From Palleronia caenipelagi (GTDB lineage Bacteria > Pseudomonadota > Alphaproteobacteria > Rhodobacterales > Rhodobacteraceae): a stretch of 64,000 nt of DNA. The notes under the pieces were generated by a model. That model did not search any database. It was not told the origin of the DNA and worked only from the letters and a program-made list of their open reading frames with translations. The position numbers and the translations under genes were made by a program. Of the stretch, positions 16,025-26,955 are shown in pieces. Location of the stretch: contig NZ_VFSV01000003.1 in the NCBI RefSeq assembly GCF_007004065.1, forward strand, positions 121,894 through 185,893, given 5' to 3'. Each line of letters starts with the position of its first letter. Position 1 is the stretch's first letter.

Positions 16025-18883
16025 CTATTCGGCCGCGACCTTCTCCAGTCCCAACAGGGGGCGCAGGTAATGCCCGGTATGGCTCTCGGTTACGTCGGCG
16101 ATAGCTTCAGGCGTGCCGGTAGCGAGGATCCGTCCACCGCCGCTGCCGCCCTCGGGGCCCACATCGATCAGCCAGTCCGCCGTCTTGATGACGTCAAGAT
16201 TGTGCTCAATCACGACCACGGAATTACCCTGATCCACCAATTCGTGCAGCACTTCCAACAGCTTGCGCACATCCTCAAAATGCAGGCCGGTGGTCGGCTC
16301 GTCGAGGATATAGAGCGTCCGGCCCGTGGAGCGTTTGGCCAGTTCCTTCGAGAGCTTCACCCGCTGGGCCTCGCCGCCTGACAGGGTCGTCGCCTGCTGG
16401 CCGACCTTGATGTAGCCGAGACCCACCCGAACCAGCGCGTCCATCTTTTCACGGATCGAGGGCACCGCCTGGAAAAACACCTGTGCGTCCTCGACGGTCA
16501 TATCGAGCACATCGGCGATGCTCTTGCCCTTGAACTTGATCTCCAGCGTCTCGCGATTGTAGCGCGCACCGTGGCAAGTCTCGCAGGTCACATAGACATC
16601 GGGGAGGAAGTGCATCTCGATCTTGATGACCCCGTCGCCCTGACAGGCCTCGCAGCGACCGCCTTTGACGTTAAAGCTGAAGCGTCCCGGTTTATAGCCC
16701 CGCGCCTTCGATTCCGGCAGCCCCGCGAACCAGTCCCGGATCGGGGTAAAGGCTCCGGTATAAGTGGCGGGGTTCGAGCGCGGCGTGCGTCCGATAGGCC
16801 GTTGGTCGATGTCGATGACTTTATCGAGATGCTCCAGCCCCTTGATCGTCTCGCAGGGCGCGGGCGTCTGCCGAGCCCCGTTCAAGCGCATGGACGCGGT
16901 CTTGAACAGCGTCTCGATGGTCAGGGTCGATTTGCCACTGCCCGACACGCCCGTCACGCAGACGAATTTCCCAAGAGGGAAATCGACCGTCACATCCTGA
17001 AGGTTGTTCCCGTGGGCTTTTACCACGCGGACGGCTTTCTTCTTCCCTTTGCGCCGCTCCGGAGGAACCGCGATCTCACGGCGTCCAGCAAGGTAGTCGC
17101 CAGTCACTGAGCCTTCGGTCGCCATGACCTCGGCAGGGGTGCCGGCGGCAATCACCTGCCCGCCATGGACACCCGCCCCGGGACCGATATCAAGCACGTA
17201 ATCGGCCTCGCGGATCGCTTCCTCATCATGCTCGACCACAATCACTGTATTCCCCTGATCCCTCAGGTTTTTTAGCGTAGTCAGGAGCCGGTCATTGTCG
17301 CGCTGATGCAGGCCGATCGAGGGTTCGTCGAGCACATAGAGCACCCCTGTCAGGCCAGAGCCGATCTGGCTTGCCAGACGGATCCGCTGGCTCTCACCAC
17401 CGGACAAGGTTCCGGCATTGCGCGACAGAGTCAGGTAATCGAGGCCCACATTGTTGAGGAATCCCAGCCGTTCGCGGATCTCTTTGAGAATGGCGCGGGC
17501 GATCTCGTTTTTCTGGTTCGACAGGCTTTCCGGCACGGTATCGCACCACTCGGCGGCACGGCGGATGGATTTCTCGACCACCTCGCCAACATGCAGCCCG
17601 GCGATCTTGACCGCCAATGCCTCAGGACGCAGACGGTAGCCCCCGCAGGTGCCGCAGGAGCGATTATTCTGGTACCGCTCGAACTCCTCGCGCACCCAGC
17701 TCGAATCGGTCTCACGGTAGCGGCGCTCCATGTTCGGGATCACGCCTTCGAATGCACGGGTGATCTCGTAGACACGCCCGCCTTCGTCATAGCGGAACTT
17801 AATCTCGTCCTCACCGGAGCCGTAGAGGAAAACGTCCTGCACATTGGCAGGCAAATCCTTCCACTTCGTCGCCGTCGAGAAGCCATAATGCCGCGCCATG
17901 GCCTGAATGGTCTGGGTGAAATAGGGCGATTTCCCCTTGCGCCACGCCGCAATGGCCCCGTCGCTGATTTTCAGATTCTGATCCGGAACCACGAGGGCCG
18001 GGTCAAAGAACAGCTCAACCCCGAGACCGTCACAGGACGGACAGGCACCGAAAGGCGCGTTGAACGAAAACAGACGCGGCTCGATCTCGGGAATGGTAAA
18101 GCCACTGACAGGACATGCAAAATTCTCGGAGAATGTGATCCGCTCGGGGTCGCCCTCTCGCGGCGCCGTTTCGAGAATGGCGATGCCGTCCGCAAGATCC
18201 AGCGCGGTGCGGAAGCTGTCAGCCAGCCGGGTCGCCAGCCCTTCGCGGACCACAATCCGGTCGACGACCACATCGATATCGTGACGGTATTTCTTGTCGA
18301 GGGTGGGCGGTTCGTCCAATTCATAGAACTCACCATCGACCTTCACCCGCTGAAAGCCCTGCTTGCGCAGTTCGAGAAATTCCTTGCGATACTCGCCCTT
18401 TCGATCCCGGACGATGGGCGCCAGCAGATAGCCGCGTGTGCCCTCTTCCAGCGCCATCACCCTGTCCACCATGTCCTGCACCTGCTGCGCTTCGATGGGC
18501 AGACCGGTGGCGGGGCTGTAGGGGGTTCCGGCGCGTGCAAAGAGCAGGCGCAGATAGTCGTAGATCTCCGTCACGGTGCCCACGGTCGAGCGGGGGTTTT
18601 TCGACGTCGTCTTCTGCTCGATGGAGATGGCAGGCGAAAGACCTGAAATGTGATCGAGGTCAGGCTTTTCCATCATGTCGAGGAACTGCCGCGCGTAAGC
18701 GGACAGCGATTCGACGTAGCGCCGCTGGCCTTCTGCATAGATCGTGTCAAAGGCCAGCGACGACTTGCCAGAGCCAGACAGACCCGTGATGACCACCAGC
18801 TGATCGCGGGGAATATCCACGTCGATATTCTTGAGATTGTGCTCGCGCGCCCCGCGAACCTCGATCTTTTTCAACTCGGCCAT
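16025..18883 (-). CDS. uvrA: Excinuclease ABC subunit A
   Basis: A 952-residue protein with the duplicated ABC ATPase layout of UvrA: Walker [10 protein letters not shown] at the N-terminus and GVSGSGKST in the second half, signatures LSGGESQRI and LSGGEAQRV, and zinc-module cysteines ([16 protein letters not shown] with CETCHG). It recognises bulky DNA lesions with UvrB. ATG 18883 is preferred over the in-frame ATGs at 18889 and 18895 because GGGGAT precedes it at a good distance. A LexA-like site lies 62-76 bases upstream (18945-18959). Confidence 0.97.
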   Translation of the reverse strand: MAELKKIEVRGAREHNLKNIDVDIPRDQLVVITGLSGSGKSSLAFDTIYAEGQRRYVESLSAYARQFLDMMEKPDLDHISGLSPAISIEQKTTSKNPRSTVGTVTEIYDYLRLLFARAGTPYSPATGLPIEAQQVQDMVDRVMALEEGTRGYLLAPIVRDRKGEYRKEFLELRKQGFQRVKVDGEFYELDEPPTLDKKYRHDIDVVVDRIVVREGLATRLADSFRTALDLADGIAILETAPREGDPERITFSENFACPVSGFTIPEIEPRLFSFNAPFGACPSCDGLGVELFFDPALVVPDQNLKISDGAIAAWRKGKSPYFTQTIQAMARHYGFSTATKWKDLPANVQDVFLYGSGEDEIKFRYDEGGRVYEITRAFEGVIPNMERRYRETDSSWVREEFERYQNNRSCGTCGGYRLRPEALAVKIAGLHVGEVVEKSIRRAAEWCDTVPESLSNQKNEIARAILKEIRERLGFLNNVGLDYLTLSRNAGTLSGGESQRIRLASQIGSGLTGVLYVLDEPSIGLHQRDNDRLLTTLKNLRDQGNTVIVVEHDEEAIREADYVLDIGPGAGVHGGQVIAAGTPAEVMATEGSVTGDYLAGRREIAVPPERRKGKKKAVRVVKAHGNNLQDVTVDFPLGKFVCVTGVSGSGKSTLTIETLFKTASMRLNGARQTPAPCETIKGLEHLDKVIDIDQRPIGRTPRSNPATYTGAFTPIRDWFAGLPESKARGYKPGRFSFNVKGGRCEACQGDGVIKIEMHFLPDVYVTCETCHGARYNRETLEIKFKGKSIADVLDMTVEDAQVFFQAVPSIREKMDALVRVGLGYIKVGQQATTLSGGEAQRVKLSKELAKRSTGRTLYILDEPTTGLHFEDVRKLLEVLHELVDQGNSVVVIEHNLDVIKTADWLIDVGPEGGSGGGRILATGTPEAIADVTESHTGHYLRPLLGLEKVAAE

Positions 18884-18944
18884 GACCATCCCCATGCAAT
18901 GGTTCGAAACGCAACGGACACGCGCGCGACGTCACAGCATATGT

Positions 18945-18959
18945 GAACAAATCATGAAA
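18945..18959 (-). promoter_or_regulatory. Putative LexA (SOS) operator of uvrA
   Basis: On the minus strand the site reads TTTC-N7-GTTC, one base off the GTTC-N7-GTTC SOS box known from Rhodobacter and other alphaproteobacteria, including upstream of uvrA. It lies about 62 bases before the uvrA start, where a promoter would be expected. No other copy was noticed near uvrA. Confidence 0.55.
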
Positions 18960-19075
18960 ATGCAACGGGGTTCACCGGATCTTGGCCACCCGAAAGCCCG
19001 CTGTATGACTCGCATCGCGGCCAGACACGTACCGTATTCCGCGAGGGACGGAAACACCGGCTATGGAGAAACAGA

Positions 19076-19099
19076 CGGGGCAAACTGTATTTTGCCCCG
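19076..19099 (-). terminator. Hairpin, possible terminator of the DUF924 gene
   Basis: A 9-bp perfect stem (CGGGGCAAA / TTTGCCCCG) with a 6-base loop lies 43 bases beyond the DUF924 stop. On the minus strand it is followed by TCTGTTTC, a weak U-rich tail, so termination is plausible but not certain. Confidence 0.45.
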
Positions 19100-19141
19100 G
19101 TCCGATTGTCGCGGCGCGCAGAACACGCGCCGAAGCAGAGA

Positions 19142-19717
19142 TCAGGCTGCGACCCGCAGCGTTTCCAGCGTCCGACCGTAGCCGCCCGACTGCATGTAAT
19201 CGAGCTCAGCAGGACGACTCACCCGATCCAACGCCTCGTTGCGGTACGGGAAGCGGCCAAAGGTCCGGATCACCTCGCGATGCGCCCGGGCATGGAGGAT
19301 GTTGCTCTCGGCCCCGGGCATCCGCGTCAACATCAGGCGAACACACCGATCCTGATCACAGAGATTTTCTGAATGCATCAGCGGGAGGTAGAAAAACTGC
19401 CGCTCAGGGCCGGAAATCCGCAGATCCCATTCCTTGGACAAAGCGCATTTCGCCGCCTTCAGCGCCAGCGTATCGCTGGAAAAACTCAGCGAAGATCCCC
19501 GATAGATGTTCCGCGGAAACTGGTCTGTGACGATCAGATAGGCCAGAACGCCCTCCGGATCGGTGGTCCAGTGCGTCAGCTCACCCGCAGCACCCGCCTC
19601 GACCACTGCCCCAAAGCGGGACCGGATCTCGTCATCCATGGCCGGGTCACTTTTGTACCAGCCTTGCTCTCCGACCTCATTCAGCCAGAAACTCACTACG
19701 TCAGAAGGCGTCGTCAT
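19142..19717 (-). CDS. DUF924 family protein
   Basis: A 191-residue soluble protein; the start at ATG 19717 (MTTPSDVVSFW) fits the family opening. The hallmark TDQFPRNIYRGS, with a following FSSDTLAL, and the FFYLPLMHSE segment are characteristic of DUF924, an all-helical, TPR-like family of unknown function. A TTG/ATG further upstream would add an unlikely N-terminal tail. It is followed by a hairpin at 19076-19099. The MFS gene lies 88 bases upstream of it on the same strand. Confidence 0.87.
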   Translation of the reverse strand: MTTPSDVVSFWLNEVGEQGWYKSDPAMDDEIRSRFGAVVEAGAAGELTHWTTDPEGVLAYLIVTDQFPRNIYRGSSLSFSSDTLALKAAKCALSKEWDLRISGPERQFFYLPLMHSENLCDQDRCVRLMLTRMPGAESNILHARAHREVIRTFGRFPYRNEALDRVSRPAELDYMQSGGYGRTLETLRVAA

Positions 19718-19805
19718 AACGCTCCTCCCTACCCCTGTCAGATCAATCATATTTGCAGCTTGTTTAATATTTCTCAATGCTGGCTCTCCGAACCGAAACA
19801 TTGTT

Positions 19806-21056
19806 TCACCCCTCATCGGCATCTTGTTGCTCAGCCGCCCATTCCTGACCGGCGGTCAGACCCACGGTGGACAGGTTCGGTGTCACAGCCACGTAGGCCC
19901 CGTAATCGTCGGAACTCGGCGCCGCCCGACGGGTCATGCGGTACAGGGCATAAGCGGCGAGCAGGAACTGCAAAGCCCCGACGAAGACCCAGAACCCCGC
20001 CGGCCCCATAGCCGACATGATCGCACCGATGATCACCGGACCGGCGATGGCACCGAGGCCGTTCAAAAACACCAGACCACCCGACGCGGCCGCCATATCT
20101 TCATATTCGAGGTAGTCCGCCACATAAGAAATAAGCAACGAATAGAGCGGGTTGATCATGCCGCCTGTCAAAAATCCGATCGCCATAAGATTTGACAGGG
20201 TTGGCGGTAGGATCACCGCAGCAGCGCTCACCACGCCTCCAAAGAGAGCACAAAAGACGATCAGCAGGCGGCGATCAAACTTATCGGAGAGCCAACCAAT
20301 CGGGTACTGTAAAAGCAGCCCGCCGGTGAAGATCGCACCGATAAACGTCCCCACCTCAGCGACGCCCAGACCAGCTTGCGTTGCATAGACCGAGGCCATC
20401 CCGAACTGCGCAGCGAACATTCCGCCGGTAATGAACATCCCCATGCAACCCAGCGGCGAAGCTTTGTAGAGATCCTTTAGCCCCATGGGCTTTGTCGTCT
20501 CGAAAGGCGGAGTCGGACTAATCGACAGGAGAATCGGGCCAAAAGACAGAGACACCAGCACTGACGGGATAACGAACAGGATGAACCCTGACGGGTCGCC
20601 GAGGACCAGAAGCGCCTGGGCTGCGACGATACCGCCCATTTGGACGATCATGTAGAGCGACAGCGCCTGACCTCGATTGTCGCTGGTGGTGGCATTGTTG
20701 AGCCAGCTTTCGGCGGTCACGTACACGCCTGAGAAGCAGAATCCGATCCCAAGGCGGAGCAGCGTCCAGGCCCACGGCTCAGTGATTGAGGGAAACAGGA
20801 TCAGGATCGCTGAGATAAAGGACGCCAGCGCCGCAAAGACCCGCACATGGCCCACCCGACGGATCATTTCGGGCGCGAGCCGCGAGCCACCGAGGAAACC
20901 GACGAAATAGGCGGACATAATGATCGACAGCTCAAAGGTCCCGAAGCCTTCGAGTTCACCACGGACACCAAGCAATGTGCCTTGCATCCCGTTGCCGACC
21001 ATCAGCAGGCCGATCCCGAGGAAAAGCGCCCACGCGCTGGCCAGAACCGCGAACAT
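19806..21056 (-). CDS. MFS transporter (YcaD-like)
   Basis: A 416-residue membrane protein with 12 predicted helices in two halves. Loop 2-3 carries GGSRLAPEMIRRVGHVRVF and the equivalent loop in the second half is GWLSDKFDRR, the typical MFS signature positions. The C-terminal 35 residues are cytosolic and hydrophilic, ending with an acidic tail (EQQDADEG). The overall pattern resembles the YcaD/UMF-like group of putative transporters; the substrate cannot be predicted. A 7-bp inverted repeat lies in its upstream region (21117-21137). Confidence 0.85.
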   Translation of the reverse strand: MFAVLASAWALFLGIGLLMVGNGMQGTLLGVRGELEGFGTFELSIIMSAYFVGFLGGSRLAPEMIRRVGHVRVFAALASFISAILILFPSITEPWAWTLLRLGIGFCFSGVYVTAESWLNNATTSDNRGQALSLYMIVQMGGIVAAQALLVLGDPSGFILFVIPSVLVSLSFGPILLSISPTPPFETTKPMGLKDLYKASPLGCMGMFITGGMFAAQFGMASVYATQAGLGVAEVGTFIGAIFTGGLLLQYPIGWLSDKFDRRLLIVFCALFGGVVSAAAVILPPTLSNLMAIGFLTGGMINPLYSLLISYVADYLEYEDMAAASGGLVFLNGLGAIAGPVIIGAIMSAMGPAGFWVFVGALQFLLAAYALYRMTRRAAPSSDDYGAYVAVTPNLSTVGLTAGQEWAAEQQDADEG

Positions 21057-21116
21057 CTCTTATCTCCCAATGATCCCCGGGTCGTACCGGACAACCACGT
21101 CCACCGCAGGTCAAAA

Positions 21117-21137
21117 CGCGACACCCGTCATGTCGCG
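21117..21137. repeat. Inverted repeat upstream of the MFS gene
   Basis: CGCGACA-N7-TGTCGCG, a perfect 7-bp dyad 61-81 bases before the MFS start codon and 73-93 bases after the queA stop. It could be a repressor operator or a transcript hairpin; there is no T-run, so a terminator is less likely. Confidence 0.35.
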
Positions 21138-21209
21138 CCCGCGCAGTAGCAGCAAGCCCTCCAAGCCGATAGCATTTTACATTGCGCAAGACGCATAGCT
21201 CGGATGCAC

Positions 21210-22262
21210 TCAGCGGGATCCTGCCGGCAATAGCAGCGACGCGTCGCCATAGCTGAAAAAGCGATATCGGCTTTCGATGGCATGGGCGTAGAGCGCCCGG
21301 ATCTCCTCGACCCCCATCAGGGCCGAGACGAGCATCATCAGCGTGGATTTTGGGAGGTGAAAATTGGTCATCAGCCCATCAGCCAGCTGAAATCGAAACC
21401 CGGGGGTGATGAAGATATCTGTATCTCCCCGCCAGGCCTTGATCGCGCCAGGACTGGTCGCCGCGCTCTCGATCAGGCGCAGCGCGGTGGTGCCTACGGG
21501 GATAATCCGTCCCCCTGCCGCGCGGGTAGCCATGATCTCGGCAGCAGCGGCCTCGGTGACCTCTCCCCATTCGGCGTGCATCTTGTGCTCGGAGATGTCG
21601 TCCACCTTCACCGGCAGGAACGTTCCCGCCCCCACATGCAGCGTCACATGAGTGAACGCGACACCCCGCTGAGCCAGCGCCGCTAACAGCGCGTCGTCGA
21701 AATGCAACGAGGCCGTCGGGGCCGCCACTGCACCGGGCGCGCGCGCCCAGACGGTCTGATAGTCTTCCTTGTCTTGCGTATCGGCCGGTCGCTTGGCCGC
21801 GATATAGGGCGGCAAGGGCATGGCCCCGGCCTCCGCCAGCGCCGCATCGAAATCATCGCCCACCAGATTGAACCGCAGAAATGCCGCTCCGTCACCGCGC
21901 CCTTCCAGCCGGGCCGAAAGCTGGTGAGAGAAAACGATCTCTTCACCGTCGCGCACCCGCTTCAGCGGCTTGATCAATGCCTGCCAAGTGCCATCCGCCC
22001 GCGGTTCCAGCAGCGTCGCCTCGATCCGGGCACCGCTGCCACCTTCGCGGTGGCGGAGGCCAGACAGCCGGGCAGGAATAACCTTCGTGTCGTTGAGCAC
22101 CAGGCGGTCCCCCGGCTGCAGCCACCGGGGCAGATCGATGACCGACGCATCCGTGAGGCGCCCCCCCTCCGACACCAGCATCCGAGCCGAGGATCGGGGC
22201 CGTGCGGGGCGCGTCGCAATCAGATCATCCGGCAGGTCAAAATCGAAATCCGAAAGACGCAA
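21210..22262 (-). CDS. queA: tRNA preQ1(34) S-adenosylmethionine ribosyltransferase-isomerase
   Basis: A 350-residue enzyme that transfers and isomerises the ribosyl part of SAM onto preQ1 in tRNA to give epoxyqueuosine. Recognised segments: the opening [58 protein letters not shown] and the end [16 protein letters not shown]. Length is normal for the family. The partner tgt is not in the window. A 41-base gap follows the large AsmA-like gene upstream, so the two could share a transcript. Confidence 0.97.
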   Translation of the reverse strand: MRLSDFDFDLPDDLIATRPARPRSSARMLVSEGGRLTDASVIDLPRWLQPGDRLVLNDTKVIPARLSGLRHREGGSGARIEATLLEPRADGTWQALIKPLKRVRDGEEIVFSHQLSARLEGRGDGAAFLRFNLVGDDFDAALAEAGAMPLPPYIAAKRPADTQDKEDYQTVWARAPGAVAAPTASLHFDDALLAALAQRGVAFTHVTLHVGAGTFLPVKVDDISEHKMHAEWGEVTEAAAAEIMATRAAGGRIIPVGTTALRLIESAATSPGAIKAWRGDTDIFITPGFRFQLADGLMTNFHLPKSTLMMLVSALMGVEEIRALYAHAIESRYRFFSYGDASLLLPAGSR

Positions 22263-22303
22263 GGCGGGGCTCCTGTCATGACCGCAACGGCGGCGGGCTT
22301 CTA

Positions 22304-25300
22304 TTACCGCTGAGGCGGCGGGCGGCGAAAAATCTCCCGGAACATGCCGGGAGTGAGGATCGAGAGCGGGTTGGCACCCACCCGGGGCTTTGACACCGGA
22401 CCGGACAGGGTGAAATTCACCCCAAACAGCCCCTCACCCCGCCGGGTAAAGATCGATCCGATCCGGTTCAACAGATAGATGGGCGAGACGACGCCTTGCA
22501 GATCCATTTGCTGGCTCTGCGGATAATAGAGCCCGTCCACCGACAAACCCAGAGAAGCACCGACTGCGGAAGACCGGTACAACGTCACCCGGTCTGGCGC
22601 GATTCGAAATTCGGCGCTCACATCCTCAAATGGGATTCCATTGGCATTGAGCTGCTCAAGCAGCCCCACCACAGAGATCGCTGACAAAAGTTCCGCGATC
22701 GCGGGGGCGTCACGCAAAACGGGGTTCTTCACTGTCAGAGCCCCATCCCATGTGCCCGCCTGTCCTGTCGGACGCAGAACAAGGCTCAGTTGTCCTCCCT
22801 GAACCTGCCGCACCAGCCCGGCATCTCGCAAAAGCGCACCGGCATCGTTGGTGCTGAGCCGCACCGCCGTGCCGCGTGCTTCGCCGTCGAGCTGGCCCTG
22901 TACTTGCACGCCTCCATTCACCCGCCCGGAGAAAGCCCCCTTGAGCGCGCGCCCCGCAGCCAAATCGACCCGGGTCTGCCTTAGGGACACCGTATCCGTG
23001 AGCACGAGCCGGTCGAGGGACAGACTGATCGGCCCCCGCGCTGCGCCGCTTTCGCCTGCTTCCCCGGACCCGCCGAGATTAGCCCGACGCATATCGACCG
23101 AGCCATCCGTCACCGTGATTGCCGGAGGTACGCCCTTTCCCCGCGAAGCGATCCGCACCGCTCCATTGAACCAGCCACCCAGAGCGACCCGGTCGAGCGT
23201 CAGGGCCTCAAAGCCACCATTTGAGCCCAGCGTTACTCGCCCCTCCGCGTCCAGTCCCGGCACGTCGAGGGCCATGCGTTGGATCTCGGGCACCCGGCTC
23301 AGCACGGCGGCCAGTTCGAACCGGCCCGGCGTGGCGGCGGGCTTCGACCAGCCCAGTGCGCCGATGCTCAGACCGACGCCTTTCAGATCGGACGACAACG
23401 CCAGACGCGGGGGCTGGCCCTGCCCCAGATCGATGCCGACCTGTGCCCGGCCCTGTCCTGAAACGAGCCCGTCGGGGAGCGTTACGCCCAGTTCGGCAAG
23501 CGCGGCTGGCGTGAGTTGCACGACGCCATCGACCCGGCCTGCCCCGCCGGCACCAAAGCGCTGCTGCCAGCGCCCGTCAAAGGGGATCCCATCCAGCGCC
23601 GCCTGCCCGGTCGCAGAAATGGACTGCTTATCGACCTCGACGCGCATGCCCGTGGCAGTCAGCACCCGCCCGGGCACGATCCGATCCGACCGCATGTCGC
23701 GGACGGTGCCCTGGACCGCCAATTCCATGTCCTCAAATGTATTGCCACGCTGCACCGGGAATTTCAGCGTCAGCCCCCCGTCGAAGCTGCCGGTGAGCAG
23801 ATCGGGCGTCCGCTTGATCCGTTCCATAAGTCGTAGGGGTGGCCGGTCGAGCAGGGTTAGCAGCGAGGCCAGGTCCCCCGCCCCCGCCAGCTCCAGCACA
23901 GCATCGGAGGGTCGTTTGGCAGTGTCGAGGATGGTAAAGGTGCTCCCTGAGAGATTCAGCGGCGCTTGCCCCTCCTGCTCCATGACGCCGGTATCCACCC
24001 GCACGACGAACCGATTATCATGAAGCGTTACATAGCCCGAAGCGTCCGTCACCGGCGGCAGGAAATCCACTGCCTGTGTGCTGGCCTCGCGAAATCCGAA
24101 ACTTACCTCCGTAAATGGTCTTTGATCCTCCGGGCTCTTTCGGATCGCCAGTGACGCGTCATAGGCTTCGCCGCCCAAGAGCCGGTTTTCCACCCAGCGT
24201 CGCGGCCCCTTTCCCACAACCTGCGGCCAGAAGGTCAGCAGCAAGTCCTTAGACAGCCGCGCCGCGTGGAGGTCAAAACCGGCGCGCCACCCCGCCTCCT
24301 CGACCGCGACAAGGCCCCGGCCCGAGACCACCGGGACCACACCGCCATCAGGGTCGGGAATGCTCCACTCGCCGACCTCCAGCGAGAACGGATTGAGCCG
24401 CAGCCGCAAATCCGCACGGCCTTTGGCAATCTCGACCGTGTCGCTGAACAGCACCTCATCCGAGAGGCGCAGATCACTGGCCTCGATCTGCATGACGATG
24501 GCGCCCGGAATTCCCGACGTGCTCACATCGAGCAATTGCCCCGTGCCCTGCAACCGGCCCGCCGCCTTCGGCGCAGCTACCGAGAGTTCGGTCAGTTCGA
24601 CAAGCTGCCGGGACGGGTCGTAGGACAAATCCAGATGCATGGCGTCAAAGGGCAGTCGCAACCCGCCAGTGACCGGCGCAAACGCCCCGGCGGCCACGGT
24701 CAGCTCAGCATCCAGGCGATCGACCCGCCCGTCAGACCCAAGCCGTCCACGCAGAAAGGCCGACACCGGCGCGTCGATCATCTGCAACGCCGACAAAGCG
24801 GGGGATTGCAGCGCGATATCGGCGGCCCTGACCCGCTCGGCCCGGGCGCTCAGAGACGCAGACGAGCTGTCCCCCGCCGAATCGAGACGGCCTTCGAACG
24901 ACCCGAAATTATCGGTGCCGTCGAAAATCTCCGCGTCCAGGGAGAGTGACAAACCACCGCCGACCCGTGTGAGCACCGCCGACCCGTCCACCAGCTGCCA
25001 GACCCGCGCGCTGCGGGCGTCATCGAGAACCACCAGCGCACGGTTCATCTCCACCCGCTCGACCTGATCGAGCGGCGCAAGCCCGAACCGGTCTTCGATC
25101 GCGTCGATCAGGGCGCCGGGCGTGTCAAAATCGATAGGTCCGCCCCCGCCGCCGAAACGGAGCGCAAACCGTCCATCCCGATCGCGGCGCAGTGTCAGTT
25201 GCGGATCGTCCACCCTTAACACCTTGGGGGCAACCCTCCCCGACAGCAGCGCCACCGGGTCCAGCACAACACCAGCAGCCCCCAGTTCCAGCACAGGCGC

Positions 25301-25591
25301 GCGATCAGGGGTCCGCACGACGATATCTTCGAAGAACAGGCGTGGGCGGGCGTTCCGGTCAATGGTCAGAACGATTCGTCCGAGGGCGATGTCCAGATCG
25401 TCGACACGCCTGTCGATATTGCTGGCGATGCGGGTCACGAGAGCGTCCGGCAGGGCCAGTCGAGCGCCAGTGAGCATCATCACCCCGACGCCGAGCGCGG
25501 CCAGCAGGACAAACAGCACCAAAAGGCGCAGCACCCATTTCGTGCCCCGCCACACATGTCGTCCCGGTGATGTCCTTTCGGCGTGGCTCAT
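22304..25591 (-). CDS. Large AsmA/YhdP-like membrane-anchored protein
   Basis: A 1095-residue protein with one N-terminal membrane helix (about residues 18-42) and a very long periplasmic part of repeated beta strands. The N-terminal DUF3971/AsmA-like region ([35 protein letters not shown]) and the C-terminal AsmA_2-type region ([31 protein letters not shown]) fit the YhdP family. YhdP-class proteins form hydrophobic grooves thought to move phospholipid between the inner and outer membranes. It ends with a Pro/Arg-rich tail (RRPPPQR). Function here is inferred from the family only. It is divergent from bcp. Confidence 0.82.
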   Translation of the reverse strand: MSHAERTSPGRHVWRGTKWVLRLLVLFVLLAALGVGVMMLTGARLALPDALVTRIASNIDRRVDDLDIALGRIVLTIDRNARPRLFFEDIVVRTPDRAPVLELGAAGVVLDPVALLSGRVAPKVLRVDDPQLTLRRDRDGRFALRFGGGGGPIDFDTPGALIDAIEDRFGLAPLDQVERVEMNRALVVLDDARSARVWQLVDGSAVLTRVGGGLSLSLDAEIFDGTDNFGSFEGRLDSAGDSSSASLSARAERVRAADIALQSPALSALQMIDAPVSAFLRGRLGSDGRVDRLDAELTVAAGAFAPVTGGLRLPFDAMHLDLSYDPSRQLVELTELSVAAPKAAGRLQGTGQLLDVSTSGIPGAIVMQIEASDLRLSDEVLFSDTVEIAKGRADLRLRLNPFSLEVGEWSIPDPDGGVVPVVSGRGLVAVEEAGWRAGFDLHAARLSKDLLLTFWPQVVGKGPRRWVENRLLGGEAYDASLAIRKSPEDQRPFTEVSFGFREASTQAVDFLPPVTDASGYVTLHDNRFVVRVDTGVMEQEGQAPLNLSGSTFTILDTAKRPSDAVLELAGAGDLASLLTLLDRPPLRLMERIKRTPDLLTGSFDGGLTLKFPVQRGNTFEDMELAVQGTVRDMRSDRIVPGRVLTATGMRVEVDKQSISATGQAALDGIPFDGRWQQRFGAGGAGRVDGVVQLTPAALAELGVTLPDGLVSGQGRAQVGIDLGQGQPPRLALSSDLKGVGLSIGALGWSKPAATPGRFELAAVLSRVPEIQRMALDVPGLDAEGRVTLGSNGGFEALTLDRVALGGWFNGAVRIASRGKGVPPAITVTDGSVDMRRANLGGSGEAGESGAARGPISLSLDRLVLTDTVSLRQTRVDLAAGRALKGAFSGRVNGGVQVQGQLDGEARGTAVRLSTNDAGALLRDAGLVRQVQGGQLSLVLRPTGQAGTWDGALTVKNPVLRDAPAIAELLSAISVVGLLEQLNANGIPFEDVSAEFRIAPDRVTLYRSSAVGASLGLSVDGLYYPQSQQMDLQGVVSPIYLLNRIGSIFTRRGEGLFGVNFTLSGPVSKPRVGANPLSILTPGMFREIFRRPPPQR

Positions 25592-25732
25592 CTGAGCACC
25601 ATTCCCCTGCGCGTCGCCTCTCCCACGCCCCCCTTAGCTTCCGATCTGCGGCACGCAAAGACCCCGGAGGAGTTGCCATCTGCCGCAAATACCCCAATTT
25701 ACCCGCGAAACCCTTCGCCAAGGAGCCTTCAT

Positions 25733-26194
25733 ATGGACCTCACCGGCCAGACTGCCCCCGACTTTACCCTGCCCCGCGATGGTGGCGAAACCGTGACGCT
25801 CTCGACGATTGACGGGCCAGTGGTGCTGTTCTTCTACCCGCGTGCCGACACCCCGGGCTGCACTAAGGAAGCCATCGGCTTTACCGAAGCGGCTCAGGAG
25901 TTCGCCAAGGCAGGTGTAACGCTGCTCGGGATCTCCAAGGATCCGGTCGCCAAACAAGAGAAATTCCGCGACAAGCACGGGCTGGGCGTGGCGCTTCTGT
26001 CCGACGCCGAAGGCGATGTCTGCGAGCGCTACGGCACCTGGGTGGAGAAAACGATGTATGGCCGCACCTCCATGGGGATCGAGCGCTCGACCTTTCTGAT
26101 CGGTGCCGACGGAACCGTGCAGCGCGAATGGCGCAAGGTCCGCGTACCCGGACACGTGGAGGCGGTCCTCGAAGCGGTACAAGCCGCCGGATGA
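25733..26194 (+). CDS. bcp: Peroxiredoxin, BCP/PrxQ type
   Basis: A 153-residue thiol peroxidase. The peroxidatic cysteine is Cys43 in TPGCTKE. The second cysteine five residues later, present in E. coli Bcp, is missing (Ile48); the only other cysteine is Cys97 in GDVCERYG, which may serve as resolving residue as in other PrxQ variants. ATG 25733 follows AAGGAG and gives the family opening; the frame is open upstream but unlikely coding. The TGA overlaps the ATG of the potassium channel gene (ATGA at 26191), so they are coupled. Confidence 0.95.
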   Translation: MDLTGQTAPDFTLPRDGGETVTLSTIDGPVVLFFYPRADTPGCTKEAIGFTEAAQEFAKAGVTLLGISKDPVAKQEKFRDKHGLGVALLSDAEGDVCERYGTWVEKTMYGRTSMGIERSTFLIGADGTVQREWRKVRVPGHVEAVLEAVQAAG

Positions 26195-26955
26195 AGTCCG
26201 AAATACGCCAACTCTATCTGGGGTCCAGCCGACGATCCCGGATATTTCAATTTGCCACACTGATCTTCGATCTGGCCACGGTGGCGTACTTCCTGTTTAC
26301 CGCAACCAAGCGCCTCGATGAACGGCTGATTGCCATCGACGTCGCCATCGGTGCGGTGATCCTGGCCGATTTTGTCGTCCGCCTCTGGGTCGCGCGGAAC
26401 AAAAAGCGGTTCCTGTTTTCTTGGATGGCCCTCGCCGACATTGTCGTGATCGCCTCGATGTTTGCTCCGCTGATCACCGGGACCAACCTCGGATTTCTCC
26501 GCATCCTCAGGGTCTTGCGGATCGTGCGCAGTTTCCAGATGGTGTGGGAGCTGGACCGGCTGGCGGGCGAGTTCCGGTTGAATTCGCAGGTCTCCGTCGC
26601 CGCTGCAAACCTGATCATCTTTATCTTCGTTGTAACATCAGTGGTCTGGGTGTGGGAGCGTGACCACGGCTCGATCGGAATGAGCTACCTCGACGCGCTC
26701 TATTTCACCATCGCCACCCTCACCACCACCGGCTACGGCGACATCACGTTGTCAGATCAATTCGGGCGGGTGATCAACATCGTCATCATGGTGTTCGGTG
26801 TGGGGTTCTTCCTGAACCTCGTACAGGCCCTCTATCGCCCCAACAAGATCGAAGCCCCCTGCGAAGAATGCGGCTTGCGGCTGCATGACAATGATGCGAG
26901 CCACTGCAAGCATTGCGGCAGCATCGTCTACATCGAGACAGAAGGCGACACATGA
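26191..26955 (+). CDS. Voltage-gated-type potassium channel with C-terminal zinc ribbon
   Basis: A 254-residue six-helix channel subunit. Helix S4 has arginine at every third position (LRILRVLRIVR, 103-113), and the pore carries the K+ selectivity filter TTTGYGD (178-184) between two further helices. A small C-terminal cytosolic module has C224-x2-C227 and C239-x2-C242, a zinc-ribbon pattern that is uncommon on such channels. It is overlapped on both sides: bcp upstream (ATGA) and the DUF455 gene downstream (ATGA at 26952). The coupling with a peroxidase and a diiron protein suggests redox or metal sensing, but that is inference. Confidence 0.92.
   Translation: MKSEIRQLYLGSSRRSRIFQFATLIFDLATVAYFLFTATKRLDERLIAIDVAIGAVILADFVVRLWVARNKKRFLFSWMALADIVVIASMFAPLITGTNLGFLRILRVLRIVRSFQMVWELDRLAGEFRLNSQVSVAAANLIIFIFVVTSVVWVWERDHGSIGMSYLDALYFTIATLTTTGYGDITLSDQFGRVINIVIMVFGVGFFLNLVQALYRPNKIEAPCEECGLRLHDNDASHCKHCGSIVYIETEGDT

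Noticed and set aside
17306..18646. 446-codon open frame opposite uvrA
   Set aside because: It is a shadow of uvrA in the antisense frame. The composition is typical of a reverse-strand GC-rich frame and it has no domain pattern or ribosome site.
18900..18915. Possible tRNA T-arm (GGTTCGAAAC)
   Set aside because: No acceptor, anticodon or D stems can be formed around it.
22848..24023. 391-codon Ser/Arg/Pro-rich open frame opposite the AsmA-like gene
   Set aside because: Low-complexity composition typical of antisense reading of a high-GC gene; no start signal.
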